Positions 8,826 through 18,279 of a stretch of DNA of 64,000 bases are shown piece by piece. The DNA comes from Pseudomonas fildesensis (lineage in GTDB: Bacteria; Pseudomonadota; Gammaproteobacteria; Pseudomonadales; Pseudomonadaceae): assembly GCF_001050345.1 (NCBI RefSeq), contig NZ_LFMW01000004.1, positions 62,001-126,000 of the forward strand, written 5' to 3'. The position numbers and the translations under genes were made by a program. The notes beneath the pieces are model-generated. The model saw nothing but the letters and a program-made list of their open reading frames with translations. It had not been told where the DNA came from and made no database searches. Every line of letters begins with the position of its first letter. Within the stretch, counting starts at the first letter, position 1.

Positions 8826-10598
8826 TCATTCCAGCGTAAACGCCTCCGCCGACAGACTCATCAGGCAGTCACTGCCCGCTTCCACGGCGGCGCGATGGGT
8901 CGCCGTACGTGGCAGCAAACGCTTGAAGTAGAAGTCGCAAGTGGCCAGCTTGGCCTTGGCAAACTCGGCGTCATCGTGCGTCAACGCCGCAATCGCCATG
9001 CGCAGCCACAGGTAGGCGAGGATGATGTAACCGCTGTACATCAGGTAGTCCACCGCCGCGGCGCCCACTTCGTCAGGGTTCTTCATCGCGGCCATGCCGA
9101 CCTTGGTCGTCAGCTCACCCCACTCCTGGTTCAGCTGATTGAGCTGCGCCACATGGGCCTTGAGCTGAGGATGCTCGGCATTCGCCGCGCAAAATTTATG
9201 CACGATCTTGGTAAAACCGCGCAGCAACTTGCCTTGGCTACCCAGCACCTTGCGCCCCAGCAAATCGAGCGCCTGGATGCCATTAGTGCCTTCATAGATC
9301 GGTGCAATTCGGGCATCTCGTGCCAGTTGCTCCATGCCCCATTCGCGAATATAGCCATGGCCGCCGAATACCTGCATGCCGTGGTTCGTCACCTCCAGCC
9401 CGGTGTCGGTCATAAAGGCTTTGCAGATCGGCGTGAGGAACGCCAACAGGTCTTCAGCCTCCTGACGCTGGCCGGCGTCGCTGCTCAGGTGCGCGGTATC
9501 CAACAGTTGCGCGGTGAAGTAGGTCAACGCCCGGTTGCCTTCGTTGAACGCCTTCATGGTCAGCAACATGCGACGCACATCGGGGTGGACGATGATCGGG
9601 TCCGCAGCTTTCTCCGGGGCCTTGGCACCGGTCAGCGAGCGCATTTGCAGGCGGTCGTTGGCGTATTTGATCGCGCCCTGGAAGCTTGCTTCGCCATTGC
9701 ACAAGCCCTGCATCCCGGTGCCCAGGCGTGCGTGGTTCATCATGGTGAACATGCAGTTGAGGCCCTTGTTCGCCTCGCCGATCAAAAAACCCTTGGCGCC
9801 GTCGAAGTTCAGCACGCAGGTGGCCGAGCCCTTGATGCCCATCTTGTGTTCAATGGAGCCGCAGTGCACCGCGTTGCGTTCGCCGGAATCCGCGTGGAAC
9901 TTGGGCACGATGAACAAGGAGATGCCTTTGGTGCCCGCCGGCGCATCCGGCAGTTTGGCCAGCACCAGGTGGATGATGTTGGCACTCATGTCGTGCTCAC
10001 CCGCCGAGATGAAGATCTTGCTGCCGGTCACCGCGTAACTGCCATCCGTTTGCGGCACTGCGCGGGTCTTGATCAGCCCCAGGTCAGTGCCGCAGTGGGC
10101 TTCGGTCAGGCACATGGTGCCGGTCCATTCGCCGGCCGTGAGCTTGTTCAGGTAGGTGATTTTCTGTTCATCGGTGCCGTGGGCGTGGATCGCCGACATC
10201 GCGCCGTGGGTCAGGCCCGGGTACATGCCCCAGGACGTGTTGCTGGAGCCGATCATCTCGCTCAGCACCAGCCCAAGGGATTGAGGCAAGCCTTGGCCAC
10301 CGTAGGCCGGGTCCGCCGCTACGCCGTGCCAGCCGCCTTCCACGTACTGGGCGAAGGCTTCCTTGAAGCCTTTGGGCGTAGTGACTACGCCATTGTCGAA
10401 ATGGCAGCCTTCCTCGTCACCGCTTTGATTCAGCGGCGAGAGCACGTTCTCGCAAAATTTCGCACCTTCTTCGAGGATCGCACTGACCATGTCCGGGCTG
10501 GCATCCGTCGCGCCCAGGGCGGCGTAGTGGCCGTGGAAATCAAACACGTGGTCGATCAGAAAGCGCATGTCGCGCAGGGGAGCTTTGTATTCAGGCAT
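8826..10598 (-). CDS. Acyl-CoA dehydrogenase, middle paralogue (PA0507-type)
   Basis: 590 residues starting MPEYKAPLRDMRF; the frame continues upstream to 10655, but the paralogues all begin at this motif and the added 19 residues look unrelated. Same architecture as both neighbours: CLTEAHCGTDLGL, FGGHGYIREWGMEQ and the catalytic YEGTNGIQ motif. Role as FAD-dependent acyl-CoA dehydrogenase of beta-oxidation. The chain-length preference cannot be read. The 118-base gap to the next dehydrogenase gene holds no terminator, so co-transcription is possible. Confidence 0.83.
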   Translation of the reverse strand: MPEYKAPLRDMRFLIDHVFDFHGHYAALGATDASPDMVSAILEEGAKFCENVLSPLNQSGDEEGCHFDNGVVTTPKGFKEAFAQYVEGGWHGVAADPAYGGQGLPQSLGLVLSEMIGSSNTSWGMYPGLTHGAMSAIHAHGTDEQKITYLNKLTAGEWTGTMCLTEAHCGTDLGLIKTRAVPQTDGSYAVTGSKIFISAGEHDMSANIIHLVLAKLPDAPAGTKGISLFIVPKFHADSGERNAVHCGSIEHKMGIKGSATCVLNFDGAKGFLIGEANKGLNCMFTMMNHARLGTGMQGLCNGEASFQGAIKYANDRLQMRSLTGAKAPEKAADPIIVHPDVRRMLLTMKAFNEGNRALTYFTAQLLDTAHLSSDAGQRQEAEDLLAFLTPICKAFMTDTGLEVTNHGMQVFGGHGYIREWGMEQLARDARIAPIYEGTNGIQALDLLGRKVLGSQGKLLRGFTKIVHKFCAANAEHPQLKAHVAQLNQLNQEWGELTTKVGMAAMKNPDEVGAAAVDYLMYSGYIILAYLWLRMAIAALTHDDAEFAKAKLATCDFYFKRLLPRTATHRAAVEAGSDCLMSLSAEAFTLE

Positions 10599-10688
10599 GG
10601 CGATGTCTCCGGCAGCAGATAGTTTCAACCTACTGCCGGCCAGCGCCTCAAACAATCACTGTAGAACCGCTGAATACACCGCCATCAC

Positions 10689-11978
10689 TCAACCGGCAGC
10701 ACTCTCCATACGCACGGCGCCGCGGCGGTTTTGCCCGGCGGCGATCACACAGTTACGCCCCGCGCCCTTGGCGGCGTACAGCGCCTGGTCGGCGGATTTG
10801 AGCACTTCTTCGGGGGTGCGCTGCTCGGCCTGGCGTTCGGCCACGCCGATGCTGACGGTCACCGAAACACTTGACGCACCGCTGCCTGCCCGGCGTTGAC
10901 GGCCTTGATGATCATCGTGGGGCCGGTCCGAGTTGCGCAATTTGATGTCGTAATTGGCGATGATCTCGCGAATTTCTTCCAGGTGCGGCATGCACTCATC
11001 CAGGGTCTGGCCGGCGAATACCACGGCGAATTCTTCACCGCCATACCGGTAGGCACGTCCGCCGCCGTTGACCTTGGACAGCTTGCTCGCCACCAGGCGC
11101 AGCACCTGGTCACCCACGTCGTGGCCATGGGTGTCGTTAAAACGCTTGAAGTGGTCAACATCAGTCATCGCCAGCACATAGTTGCGCCCCAGACGCTGCA
11201 TGCGTTCGTTGAGGGCGCGACGTCCCGGCAGGCCGGTCAGCTCGTCGCGAAAGGCCATTTGATAGGCTTCATGCGCCACGCCGGCAGCGATCATCAGCAT
11301 TACTTGGCTGCACATGATGTTCAGGGTAAACGGCAGGATAAAGGTCTGCGGCAACATCCAGAACAACCCCACCAACCCCACCATCTGCGCTGCATGCAGT
11401 GGACGCGGCTGGTACCAGTACTGCGCCGCCAGGGTAACAAAGCCAATCAGGAACATCGGGTAAGACAACTGGATCAGGCTCATCCAGCTGCCATGCAGTG
11501 CCGGCCAGCGAATCTCTGCCAACCAGTTCAACAGCGCCTGGGGATAACTTTGCTCCAGCGCCAGCGCCACACTGCCTAAGGCCAGCAACACCGCACAGCG
11601 TGCGACGAAGTCGCGGAACAGGTGGGTCTTTTCCTGCCACAGCGCGTAGATGCTGAACAGCAGCGGCAACAGCAGGCAACACAGGTGAAATATCACTGCA
11701 GCGTCTTCACGCACGCGGCCGTTGTCGCGGTAGAAGTCGGTCTGGGTGTCCAGAAGGAAGTAGGCGATGTACACCGTGATCATCAGGAACAGTTCACGCT
11801 GGCGCCGATAAACCGCGCAGTACGAACCACCAAGCAGCAGCACCAGGGTCGGCAGCACGTTGAACAATGAGGTGAAGAACACGTTGAGGTCTTTAACGTA
11901 CGCAGCCGAGAGCCCGGCCAGCAACAGCAGCAACGAAGGGAAAAAATGACTGAAACGTACAGCGGAAACGCGTAACAA
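10689..11978 (-). CDS. Membrane-bound diguanylate cyclase (GGDEF, active GGEEF, no I-site)
   Basis: 429 residues from a TTG start at 11978, chosen because GGAG lies eight bases upstream and the protein then begins with a hydrophobic segment (FPSLLLLLAGLSAAYV); the open frame reaches 12107. The N-terminal half holds about seven membrane spans with no recognised sensor motif. The C-terminal half is a GGDEF domain with DELTGLPGRR, TDVDHFKRFNDTHGHDVGD and the signature RYGGEEF, so cyclic di-GMP synthesis is expected. The RxxD inhibitory site before GGEEF is absent (NGGG there). The gene splits an otherwise contiguous acyl-CoA dehydrogenase set. Confidence 0.85.
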   Translation of the reverse strand: MLRVSAVRFSHFFPSLLLLLAGLSAAYVKDLNVFFTSLFNVLPTLVLLLGGSYCAVYRRQRELFLMITVYIAYFLLDTQTDFYRDNGRVREDAAVIFHLCCLLLPLLFSIYALWQEKTHLFRDFVARCAVLLALGSVALALEQSYPQALLNWLAEIRWPALHGSWMSLIQLSYPMFLIGFVTLAAQYWYQPRPLHAAQMVGLVGLFWMLPQTFILPFTLNIMCSQVMLMIAAGVAHEAYQMAFRDELTGLPGRRALNERMQRLGRNYVLAMTDVDHFKRFNDTHGHDVGDQVLRLVASKLSKVNGGGRAYRYGGEEFAVVFAGQTLDECMPHLEEIREIIANYDIKLRNSDRPHDDHQGRQRRAGSGASSVSVTVSIGVAERQAEQRTPEEVLKSADQALYAAKGAGRNCVIAAGQNRRGAVRMESAAG

Positions 11979-12130
11979 GGGTAAAACTCCGACCCACAAG
12001 AAAGATGGCACAGTGCCTTCATTCGAGCAGTTAAGCACAACCTGCCCGGCATGTATCACATTGCCATCACTGTAACGGCAGCCGCCGGCAATCCCTGAGT
12101 GCCGCACTGGGGTTTTTTATCGCGCATAAA

Positions 12131-12164
12131 AAAAGCCGCCGCTCCTTAAGGAGCGGCGGCTTTT
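12131..12164 (-). terminator. Terminator of the FadE1-like gene
   Basis: A perfect 15-base stem (AAAAGCCGCCGCTCC with GGAGCGGCGGCTTTT) around TTAA lies 19 bases past the stop of the 12184-13989 gene. The flanking A- and T-tracts let it act in both directions. It separates that gene from the diguanylate cyclase. Confidence 0.92.
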
Positions 12165-12183
12165 GAAGCGAACCCGGTAAGGC

Positions 12184-13989
12184 TTAGTAAGCCAGGCCGA
12201 AGTCTTCTTCTTTCATGTCCATCAGGTTGCTGGCGCCCGACAGCATGGTTGCCACGTGGGTGCGGGTACGCGGCAGGATACGCTGGAAGTAGAAGCGCGC
12301 AGTTTGCAGCTTGGCGGTGTAGAACGCCTCTTCGGTGGTGCCGGCAGCCAGTTTTTCGGCGGCCAGGCGTGCCATGTCGGCCCAGAAGTAAGCCAGGCAA
12401 GCGTAGCCGGAATACATCAGGTAATCCACCGAAGCGGCACCGACTTCTTCACGGTCTTTCATCGCGGCCATGCCAACCTTCATGGTCAACTCGCCCCACT
12501 CTTTGTTCAGCGCGGCCAGCGGTGCAACGAACTCTTTAACGGCATCGTTGCCTTCGTTGGCCTGGCAGAACTTGTGGACGATCCGGGTGAAGCCCTTGAG
12601 CGCTTCGCCTTGGGTCATCAGCACTTTACGGCCGAGCAGGTCCAGTGCCTGGATGCCGGTGGTGCCTTCGTACAGCATCGAAATGCGGCTGTCGCGAACG
12701 TTCTGCTCCATGCCCCACTCGGCGATGAAGCCGTGGCCACCGTAGATTTGCACGCCGTGGTTGGCGGATTCAAAACCGACTTCGGTCATGAACGCCTTGG
12801 CGATCGGGGTCATGAATGCCAGCAGGCCATCGGCTTGCTTCTTGGCGTCGTCGTCGGTGCCGTACTTGACGATGTCCACTTGCTTGGCGGTGAAGTACAC
12901 CATCGCACGGTTGCCTTCGGCGAAGGCTTTCATGGTCAGCAGCATGCGGCGCACGTCAGGGTGCACGATGATCGGGTCAGCGGCTTTTTCCGGCGCTTTC
13001 GGGCCAGTCAGGGAGCGCATTTGCAGGCGGTCGCGGGCATATTTCAGGCCGCCCTGGAAGCCGATTTCTGCGTGGGCCAGACCTTGCAGGGCGGTGCCCA
13101 GGCGAGCAGTGTTCATAAAGGTGAACATGCAGTTCAGGCCTTTGTTCGCCGGGCCGATCAGGAAACCGGTGGCCGCGTCGAAGTTCATCACGCAGGTGGC
13201 GTTACCATGGATGCCCATCTTATGTTCCAGGGAACCACAGGTCACTGCGTTGCGCTCGCCGATCGAGCCGTCAGCGTTCGGCATGAACTTGGGCACGATA
13301 AACAGCGAGATGCCTTTGGTGCCGGCCGGTGCGTCCGGCAGGCGGGCCAGTACGATGTGGACGATGTTGTCGGCCATGTCGTGTTCGCCGGCCGAGATGA
13401 AGATCTTGGTGCCGGAGACTTTGTAGGAACCGTCAGCCTGAGGTTCGGCCTTGGTGCGCAGCATGCCCAGGTCGGTGCCGCAGTGCGGCTCGGTCAGGCA
13501 CATGGTGCCGGTCCACTCGCCCGACACCAGTTTGGTCAGGTAAGCCTCTTGCTGCTCGGGGGTGCCGTGCTCGGAGATGGTGTTCATCGCACCATGGGAC
13601 AGGCCCGGGTACATGCCCCACGACCAGTTGGCTTCGCCGACCATTTCGCTGACCGCCAGGCCCAGGGATTCCGGCAGGCCTTGGCCACCGTGCTCCACGT
13701 CGTGGGCCAGGCTTGGCCAGCCGCCTTCGACGAATTGTTTGTAGGCTTCTTTGAAACCAGTAGGGGTCTTAACGCCTGACTCGCTCCAGGTGCACCCTTC
13801 GATGTCACCCACGCGGTTCAACGGAGCCAGCACTTGCTCACAAAACTTGGCGCCTTCTTCGAGAATGGCGTCAACCATGTCCGGGGTAGCGTCCTGGCAA
13901 GCCGGCAGGCTCTGATAGTGCGCTTCATAACCGAGCAGTTCGTCACGAACGAAGCGAATATCACGCAAGGGGGCCTTGTAGTCAGGCAT
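12184..13989 (-). CDS. fadE1: Acyl-CoA dehydrogenase, FadE1-like (PA0506-type)
   Basis: 601 residues. FAD-dependent acyl-CoA dehydrogenase opening beta-oxidation. Motifs run in order: [13 protein letters not shown] start, [12 protein letters not shown], the FGGHG equivalent [15 protein letters not shown], and catalytic Glu in YEGTTGIQ. The C-terminal extension has the family length. It is the first gene of the FadE group and has its own perfect terminator and its own upstream regulatory region with two PsrA-like palindromes, which fits fatty-acid-responsive control. Order relative to the biotin genes matches PAO1 PA0506, described as FadE1 for long-chain substrates; the name is by synteny and similarity only. 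Confidence 0.85.
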   Translation of the reverse strand: MPDYKAPLRDIRFVRDELLGYEAHYQSLPACQDATPDMVDAILEEGAKFCEQVLAPLNRVGDIEGCTWSESGVKTPTGFKEAYKQFVEGGWPSLAHDVEHGGQGLPESLGLAVSEMVGEANWSWGMYPGLSHGAMNTISEHGTPEQQEAYLTKLVSGEWTGTMCLTEPHCGTDLGMLRTKAEPQADGSYKVSGTKIFISAGEHDMADNIVHIVLARLPDAPAGTKGISLFIVPKFMPNADGSIGERNAVTCGSLEHKMGIHGNATCVMNFDAATGFLIGPANKGLNCMFTFMNTARLGTALQGLAHAEIGFQGGLKYARDRLQMRSLTGPKAPEKAADPIIVHPDVRRMLLTMKAFAEGNRAMVYFTAKQVDIVKYGTDDDAKKQADGLLAFMTPIAKAFMTEVGFESANHGVQIYGGHGFIAEWGMEQNVRDSRISMLYEGTTGIQALDLLGRKVLMTQGEALKGFTRIVHKFCQANEGNDAVKEFVAPLAALNKEWGELTMKVGMAAMKDREEVGAASVDYLMYSGYACLAYFWADMARLAAEKLAAGTTEEAFYTAKLQTARFYFQRILPRTRTHVATMLSGASNLMDMKEEDFGLAY

Positions 13990-14050
13990 AGCGATAAACC
14001 TCTGCTGATGAATCTGGGATGAACAACCGCATGGGATTTGTTGTAGCGGT

Positions 14051-14077
14051 CAAACAGGTGTTTGAAACATACGTTTA
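14051..14077 (-). promoter_or_regulatory. Two adjacent PsrA-like operator palindromes
   Basis: CAAAC-AGGT-GTTTG (14051-14064) fits the PsrA consensus (G/C)AAAC-N2-4-GTTT(G/C). It shares its last G with a second, slightly imperfect copy GAAAC-ATAC-GTTTA (14064-14077). They lie 62-88 bases upstream of the FadE1-like start. PsrA is a fatty-acid-responsive repressor of beta-oxidation genes in Pseudomonas. The rest of the 440-base spacer holds a REPIN. Confidence 0.6.
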
Positions 14078-14216
14078 CGACCTGGGGATGTCAAGCGTCG
14101 TCCCGATGCCGTTTGTCATGACACCGATCAATAGCGCATACGACAAGGCCTGCGGCGGGATGCCACAGTTGGGGAGGTGAAGAGAATCCGAGGAATGGCG
14201 AGGGGAAGTGCCTTTA

Positions 14217-14410
14217 TGTGGCGAGGAGGTTTGTTGTGGTGAGGGAGCTTGTTGTGGCGAACGGGCTTGTTGTGGCGAGCGGGCTTGCCCCGCGTTGGGC
14301 TGCGTAGCAGCCCCAAAGCCTGAAAACACACCTTTCAGATATAAATGCAGTGGCCTCGATGGGGGCTGCTACGCAGCCCAACGCGGGGCAAGCCCGCTCG
14401 CCACAACAAG
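14217..14410. repeat. REPIN-like inverted repeat with perfect 49-base arms
   Basis: Arms 14266-14314 and 14362-14410 are exact reverse complements (49 bases each) around a 47-base centre. Each arm contains GTGGCGAGCGGGCTTGCCCC. On the left the arm is preceded by two or three decayed 18-base units (TTGTTGTGGCGAACGGGC type) reaching back to about 14217; on the right only one unit is present. Same family as 39008-39241, 22984-23117 and 50548-50685. Confidence 0.9.
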
Positions 14411-14429
14411 CGGGCGCTCATAACGGGGA

Positions 14430-14711
14430 TCAGGCGAAGGTGTCGATCAACGTACCGAGCATTTCATCCGAAGCCTTGGCGACTTTCGCCCCCAACTCCA
14501 CCTGAAACTGGCCCTGGGCCATTTCGACCATATTGCTGGCGGAGTTGGACGGCTGGGCGCGGTCGTTGGCTTGGAGACGGTCGCTCTGTGCGTCCGACGG
14601 CTGGGTAGTCGCGGCGCTGGCAATTCTGCCGGCGGCTTGGTCGACACGGCTCTGCCCGGCCTGAATAGTGCTCAAACCTGAATAAAACGCGCTGCTGCCA
14701 GAGATTTCCAT
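14430..14711 (-). CDS. Conserved small protein with flagellar-rod-like N-terminus
   Basis: 93 residues, unknown function, positioned as the PAO1 PA0505-type gene between the biotin operon and fadE1. The N-terminal segment SGLSTIQAGQSRVDQAAGRI resembles the amphipathic N-terminal helix of axial flagellar proteins, and the end (LGAKVAKASDEMLGTLIDTF) is also a predicted helix. No signal peptide, membrane span or cysteine is seen. It lies 104 bases after bioD on the same strand and may be the last gene of that transcript. No function is claimed. Confidence 0.75.
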   Translation of the reverse strand: MEISGSSAFYSGLSTIQAGQSRVDQAAGRIASAATTQPSDAQSDRLQANDRAQPSNSASNMVEMAQGQFQVELGAKVAKASDEMLGTLIDTFA

Positions 14712-14815
14712 GGCGTGGGCCTGCTTAGAGAATCGTGAAGTTGAATTGAAGCAGACATCCAGGCAAAAGGCCCGTCAAAAACACTAATGGCATAATGCCT
14801 TGCCGATAGCCAAAA

Positions 14816-15496
14816 TCAGTCAAGTAGGTCCAGTTGCAAGTGCTCGGCGACCGCTTCGGCGCCGGCGCGCTTGAGTTTTGGCACACGGCCCAGGCACGGC
14901 GCGGGCAAGCGCTCGGCCAGGGTGGCGAGGTTTTCTTCCAGACGAGAGGTCTTGGGGTCGATGATATTGGCCACCCAACCGGCCAGTGGCAAACCGTCCC
15001 GCGCAATGGCTTCGGCTGTCAGCAGCGCATGGCTGATGCACCCCAGGCGCACGCCCACTACCAAAATCACCGGCAGCTTGAGGGCCATGGCCAGGTCCGA
15101 CAGGTTGTCCTGATCGGCCAAGGGCACGCGCCAGCCGCCTGCGCCTTCGATCAAGGTGAAATCCGCCTGCCGCGCGAGGATCTGCTGCATGGGTTTCAAC
15201 AGCAATTGTACTGTTAGCGCAACGCCCGCCTCACGTGCCGCCAGATGGGGCGCAATGGCCGGCTCGAATGCCACCGGGTTGACCTCGGCGTAACTTAACG
15301 GCAATGAACACTCGGCGAGCAGCGCCAGGGCATCAGCATTACGCAATCCCTTGGGCGTTACCTGGCAACCGGAGGCCACCGGTTTGCCGGCGGCGGTGCT
15401 TCTGCCAGCCTGGCGCGCGGCATGCAGCAGGCCGGCGGCGATGGTGGTCTTGCCGACATCGGTGTCGGTACCGGTGATGAAATAAGCGGCGCTCAT
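14816..15496 (-). CDS. bioD: BioD, dethiobiotin synthetase
   Basis: 226 residues. Closes the ureido ring of dethiobiotin from DAPA, CO2 and ATP in the cytoplasm. The P-loop [10 protein letters not shown] lies at residues 9-18, followed by the substrate loop GKPVASG, the [10 protein letters not shown] motif and a GWVANIID segment. Its ATG overlaps the bioC stop by four bases, showing coupling in the run bioB-F-H-C-D read on the minus strand. Confidence 0.96.
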   Translation of the reverse strand: MSAAYFITGTDTDVGKTTIAAGLLHAARQAGRSTAAGKPVASGCQVTPKGLRNADALALLAECSLPLSYAEVNPVAFEPAIAPHLAAREAGVALTVQLLLKPMQQILARQADFTLIEGAGGWRVPLADQDNLSDLAMALKLPVILVVGVRLGCISHALLTAEAIARDGLPLAGWVANIIDPKTSRLEENLATLAERLPAPCLGRVPKLKRAGAEAVAEHLQLDLLD

Positions 15497-16305
15497 AGCG
15501 GTTTCTCCAGTACGGCATACACCACTTGGTAAGTCGCCGGCAGGCCCTGGGCCTGACGGAACTGCTCGTAAGCGTCCACCAGTGCAACAATCCGCGCGCG
15601 GCCCGTCAACCCTCCAGGGCGACCGGGGTTGAGATTGTGCGCGCCGAGCGCTTTCAACTCATGGGTCAGGCTGCGCACATCCGGGTAGTGCAGCACATGG
15701 GGCTGACGCGCCAGGCTCACCACACGCAAACCACTGGCTGCGCACTGCTGCTGATAAGCCTCCAAGGTGCGGAAACGGTTGACGTGCACCAGGCCATCCG
15801 CCGCGCGCCAGCTTTCGCGCAACTCATTCAGGGTCCCCACGCACAAGCTCGCGAAGGCGAATACGCCACCCGGTTGCAGCACGCGATTGGCTTCGCTGAG
15901 CACCGCGTCAAAGTTCGCACACCATTGCACCGCCAGGCTGGAGAAGATCAGCCCGCAACTGCCATCCTGCAACGGCAGGCGCTCGGCATCACCGGCGATG
16001 AAATGCCCGGCGCCGCCCAGTGGCCGCGCGTGGTTGAGCATGCCTTCGGCAATGTCCAGCGCCAGGCCCTGGCTGGCGGGTAACAAACCGGCCAGCACAC
16101 GGCTGAAATACCCCGTGCCGCAGCCCATATCCAGCCAGCGTTGCGGCGCGATTGCAGCCGGTAAACGCGCCAACAGTTGATGCCCCACGGCGCGCTGCAA
16201 CTCGGCCACGCTGTCGTAACTGGCCGCAGCGCGGGAAAAGGACGCCGCTACCTGGCGCTTGTTCGGCAAGGCGCCCGGCAAGGGGGGATGGGATAAATCA
16301 GTCAT
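15493..16305 (-). CDS. bioC: BioC, malonyl-ACP O-methyltransferase
   Basis: 270 residues. SAM-dependent methyltransferase that methylates the free carboxyl of malonyl-ACP, disguising it so that the fatty-acid machinery can build the pimeloyl chain. The N-terminal [16 protein letters not shown] and SAM motif [12 protein letters not shown] are clear. It overlaps bioH by eight bases upstream and bioD by four downstream, so the genes are translated together. Confidence 0.95.
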   Translation of the reverse strand: MTDLSHPPLPGALPNKRQVAASFSRAAASYDSVAELQRAVGHQLLARLPAAIAPQRWLDMGCGTGYFSRVLAGLLPASQGLALDIAEGMLNHARPLGGAGHFIAGDAERLPLQDGSCGLIFSSLAVQWCANFDAVLSEANRVLQPGGVFAFASLCVGTLNELRESWRAADGLVHVNRFRTLEAYQQQCAASGLRVVSLARQPHVLHYPDVRSLTHELKALGAHNLNPGRPGGLTGRARIVALVDAYEQFRQAQGLPATYQVVYAVLEKPL

Positions 16306-17029
16306 CGACGCACTCGTGCAAAAAAGCCTGAATGGCCCCCGCTACGCCATGGGGGTCCTCCAGAAGAAAAGCGTGACCGGCCTGTTCAATCAGGCCGATT
16401 TCTACATCGGGGAGCAACGCCAGCAAATCACCGGCGGCTTCGGCGGGCACCAGCCCATCCAGGCCGGCAAACAGATGCAACTGCGGGCCGCGAAACGCCT
16501 GCAAAGCGGCACGGGTATCCAGTTGGGCAAGCAGTTCAAGGCCCGGCATCAATAGGCTGGACGGTGTATTCGGCGCGCCGCTGACCAGCAGCCGCGAAAG
16601 CCCTCTCGCGTCTTCGGCGCCCTTGGCACACAAAAGGCCGAAGCGCTTGAGCGTGACTTGGGAGTCGGCGTGGCAGCCGGCCAGGAACGCATCGAACGTC
16701 TCGGTGGGCATCGCGTTCGGCCAGCCGTCATGGGCGACGAAACACGGGTTGCTCGCCAGGGTGAGCAAGCCGCAGCAACGCTCGCCGCGCCGCGCCGCCA
16801 GCTCTGAAGCGAGCATGCCGCCCAGGGACCAGCCGCCGAGCCAGGCGTTATCCGGCAGCGTGGCGTCGAGTTCGTCGAGCCATTCATCCAGGTCGCTGGA
16901 ATCCAGCGCCGGCAAGGGCTCGATCTGTACGCGCAGGTGCTCGTTCAGGCCTTGCAAGGCGGCGGCCAACGGCTCCAGCGGCGACACGCCGAGGCCCCAG
17001 CCGGGCAGCAATATCAGTCGATCACGCAT
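16298..17029 (-). CDS. bioH: BioH, pimeloyl-ACP methyl ester esterase
   Basis: 243 residues from [14 protein letters not shown]; a seven-residue longer frame exists upstream but lacks family support. Alpha/beta hydrolase that removes the methyl group from pimeloyl-ACP methyl ester and so ends chain elongation. The nucleophile elbow GWSLGG puts the catalytic serine at residue 68, and a late GHAF holds the catalytic histidine. The start overlaps the bioF stop by eight bases, and the stop overlaps bioC. Confidence 0.92.
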   Translation of the reverse strand: MRDRLILLPGWGLGVSPLEPLAAALQGLNEHLRVQIEPLPALDSSDLDEWLDELDATLPDNAWLGGWSLGGMLASELAARRGERCCGLLTLASNPCFVAHDGWPNAMPTETFDAFLAGCHADSQVTLKRFGLLCAKGAEDARGLSRLLVSGAPNTPSSLLMPGLELLAQLDTRAALQAFRGPQLHLFAGLDGLVPAEAAGDLLALLPDVEIGLIEQAGHAFLLEDPHGVAGAIQAFLHECVDD

Positions 17030-18203
17030 GGTCGGGCTCCGTGGCGCCAAGCAAGCGGAAACACTCTTCCAATGCGTTTAACAATAGCTGCACCTGCGCC
17101 GCGCTGTGGGCCGCCGTCAACGTCACGCGCAAACGCGCGCTACCGGCCGGCACCGTCGGTGGGCGGATTGCCGTGACCATCAGGCCGCGCTCGCGCAGCA
17201 TCTGCGACAACCGCACGGCCCTGGCGCTGTCGCCAATCAGGATCGGCTGGATCGGCGTAAAGCTGTCCATCAAGTCCAGCCCAAGCTGCTCGGCGCCCTG
17301 GCGGAACTGGCGAATCAAGCCATTCAGGTGCTCGCGTCGCCAATGTTCGGTGCGCAGCAGCTCCAGGCTTTTGAGGGTGGCGCAGGCCAGCGCCGGCGGT
17401 TGGCTGGTGGTGTAGATATACGGCCGGGCAAACTGGATCAGGCTTTCGATCAACTCTTCACTGCCCGCTACAAACGCCCCGGCCGTGCCGAAGGCTTTAC
17501 CCAGGGTGCCGACCAACACCGGCACATCGTCCTGGCTCAAGCCAAAATGCTCGACGATCCCGCCGCCATTCGCACCCAGCGGGCCAAAGCCGTGGGCGTC
17601 GTCCACCATTAACCAGGCGCCTTTGGCCCGGGTTTCACGGGCCAGCGCGGGCAGGTCGGCCAGATCGCCGTCCATGCTGAACACGCCATCGGTGACCACC
17701 AGCGTATTGCCAGTGGCCTTCTCCAGGCGCTTGGCCAGGCTGGCGGCGTCGTTGTGCAGGTAACGGTTGAATCGTGCACCGGATAGCAAGCCGGCATCCA
17801 GCAGGGAAGCGTGGTTGAGACGGTCTTCCAGCACCGTATCGCCCTGCCCCACCAGCGCCGTGACCGCGCCGAGGTTGGCCATGTAGCCGGTGGTAAACAG
17901 CAAGGCACGCGGGCGACCGGTGAGGTCGGCCAACGCTTCTTCCAACTCATGGTGCGGTGTAGCGTGGCCGACCACCAGGTGCGAAGCGCCACCGCCCACG
18001 CCCCAACGGGACGCACCGGCGCGCCAGGCCTCGATCACGTGCGGGTGATTGGCCAGGCCCAGGTAATCGTTATTGCAGAACGCCAACAACGGCTGGCCAT
18101 CCACCACCACTTGCGGGCCTTGAGGGCTCTCCAGCAAGGGGCGTTGACGGTAAAGGTGTTCGGCACGGCGGGCAGCGAGACGCGCGGCGAGATCGAAAGA
18201 CAT
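17022..18203 (-). CDS. bioF: BioF, 8-amino-7-oxononanoate synthase
   Basis: 393 residues from [20 protein letters not shown]; the frame reads back to 18275 through a short repeat and is not used. PLP-dependent alpha-oxoamine synthase that joins pimeloyl-ACP and L-alanine to give KAPA. Motifs: [22 protein letters not shown] and the PLP lysine in GTLGKAFG. It sits 76 bases after bioB, with a small GTAGGAGC-type hairpin in the gap, and overlaps bioH. Confidence 0.95.
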   Translation of the reverse strand: MSFDLAARLAARRAEHLYRQRPLLESPQGPQVVVDGQPLLAFCNNDYLGLANHPHVIEAWRAGASRWGVGGGASHLVVGHATPHHELEEALADLTGRPRALLFTTGYMANLGAVTALVGQGDTVLEDRLNHASLLDAGLLSGARFNRYLHNDAASLAKRLEKATGNTLVVTDGVFSMDGDLADLPALARETRAKGAWLMVDDAHGFGPLGANGGGIVEHFGLSQDDVPVLVGTLGKAFGTAGAFVAGSEELIESLIQFARPYIYTTSQPPALACATLKSLELLRTEHWRREHLNGLIRQFRQGAEQLGLDLMDSFTPIQPILIGDSARAVRLSQMLRERGLMVTAIRPPTVPAGSARLRVTLTAAHSAAQVQLLLNALEECFRLLGATEPDHA

Positions 18204-18233
18204 GCAGGCCTCGGGGCGGTGTGTAAAAAATTC

Positions 18234-18269
18234 TACTGTAGGAGCCGGCTTGCCAGCGCCTACAGGGGA
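18234..18269. repeat. Short GTAGGAGC-type palindrome between bioB and bioF
   Basis: TGTAGGAGCCGGCTTGCCAG is followed directly by CGCCTACAGG, so the outer bases TGTAGG(A) and CGCCTACA fold back. It is a single decayed member of the GTAGGAGC repeat family seen at 25991-26135 and 38227-38354. It may modulate read-through from bioB into bioF. Confidence 0.55.
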
Positions 18270-18279
18270 TGACATTCAA

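Noticed and set aside
8895..10622. 575-aa plus-strand frame opposite the middle acyl-CoA dehydrogenase
   Set aside because: Shadow frame; the sense gene shows clear family motifs.
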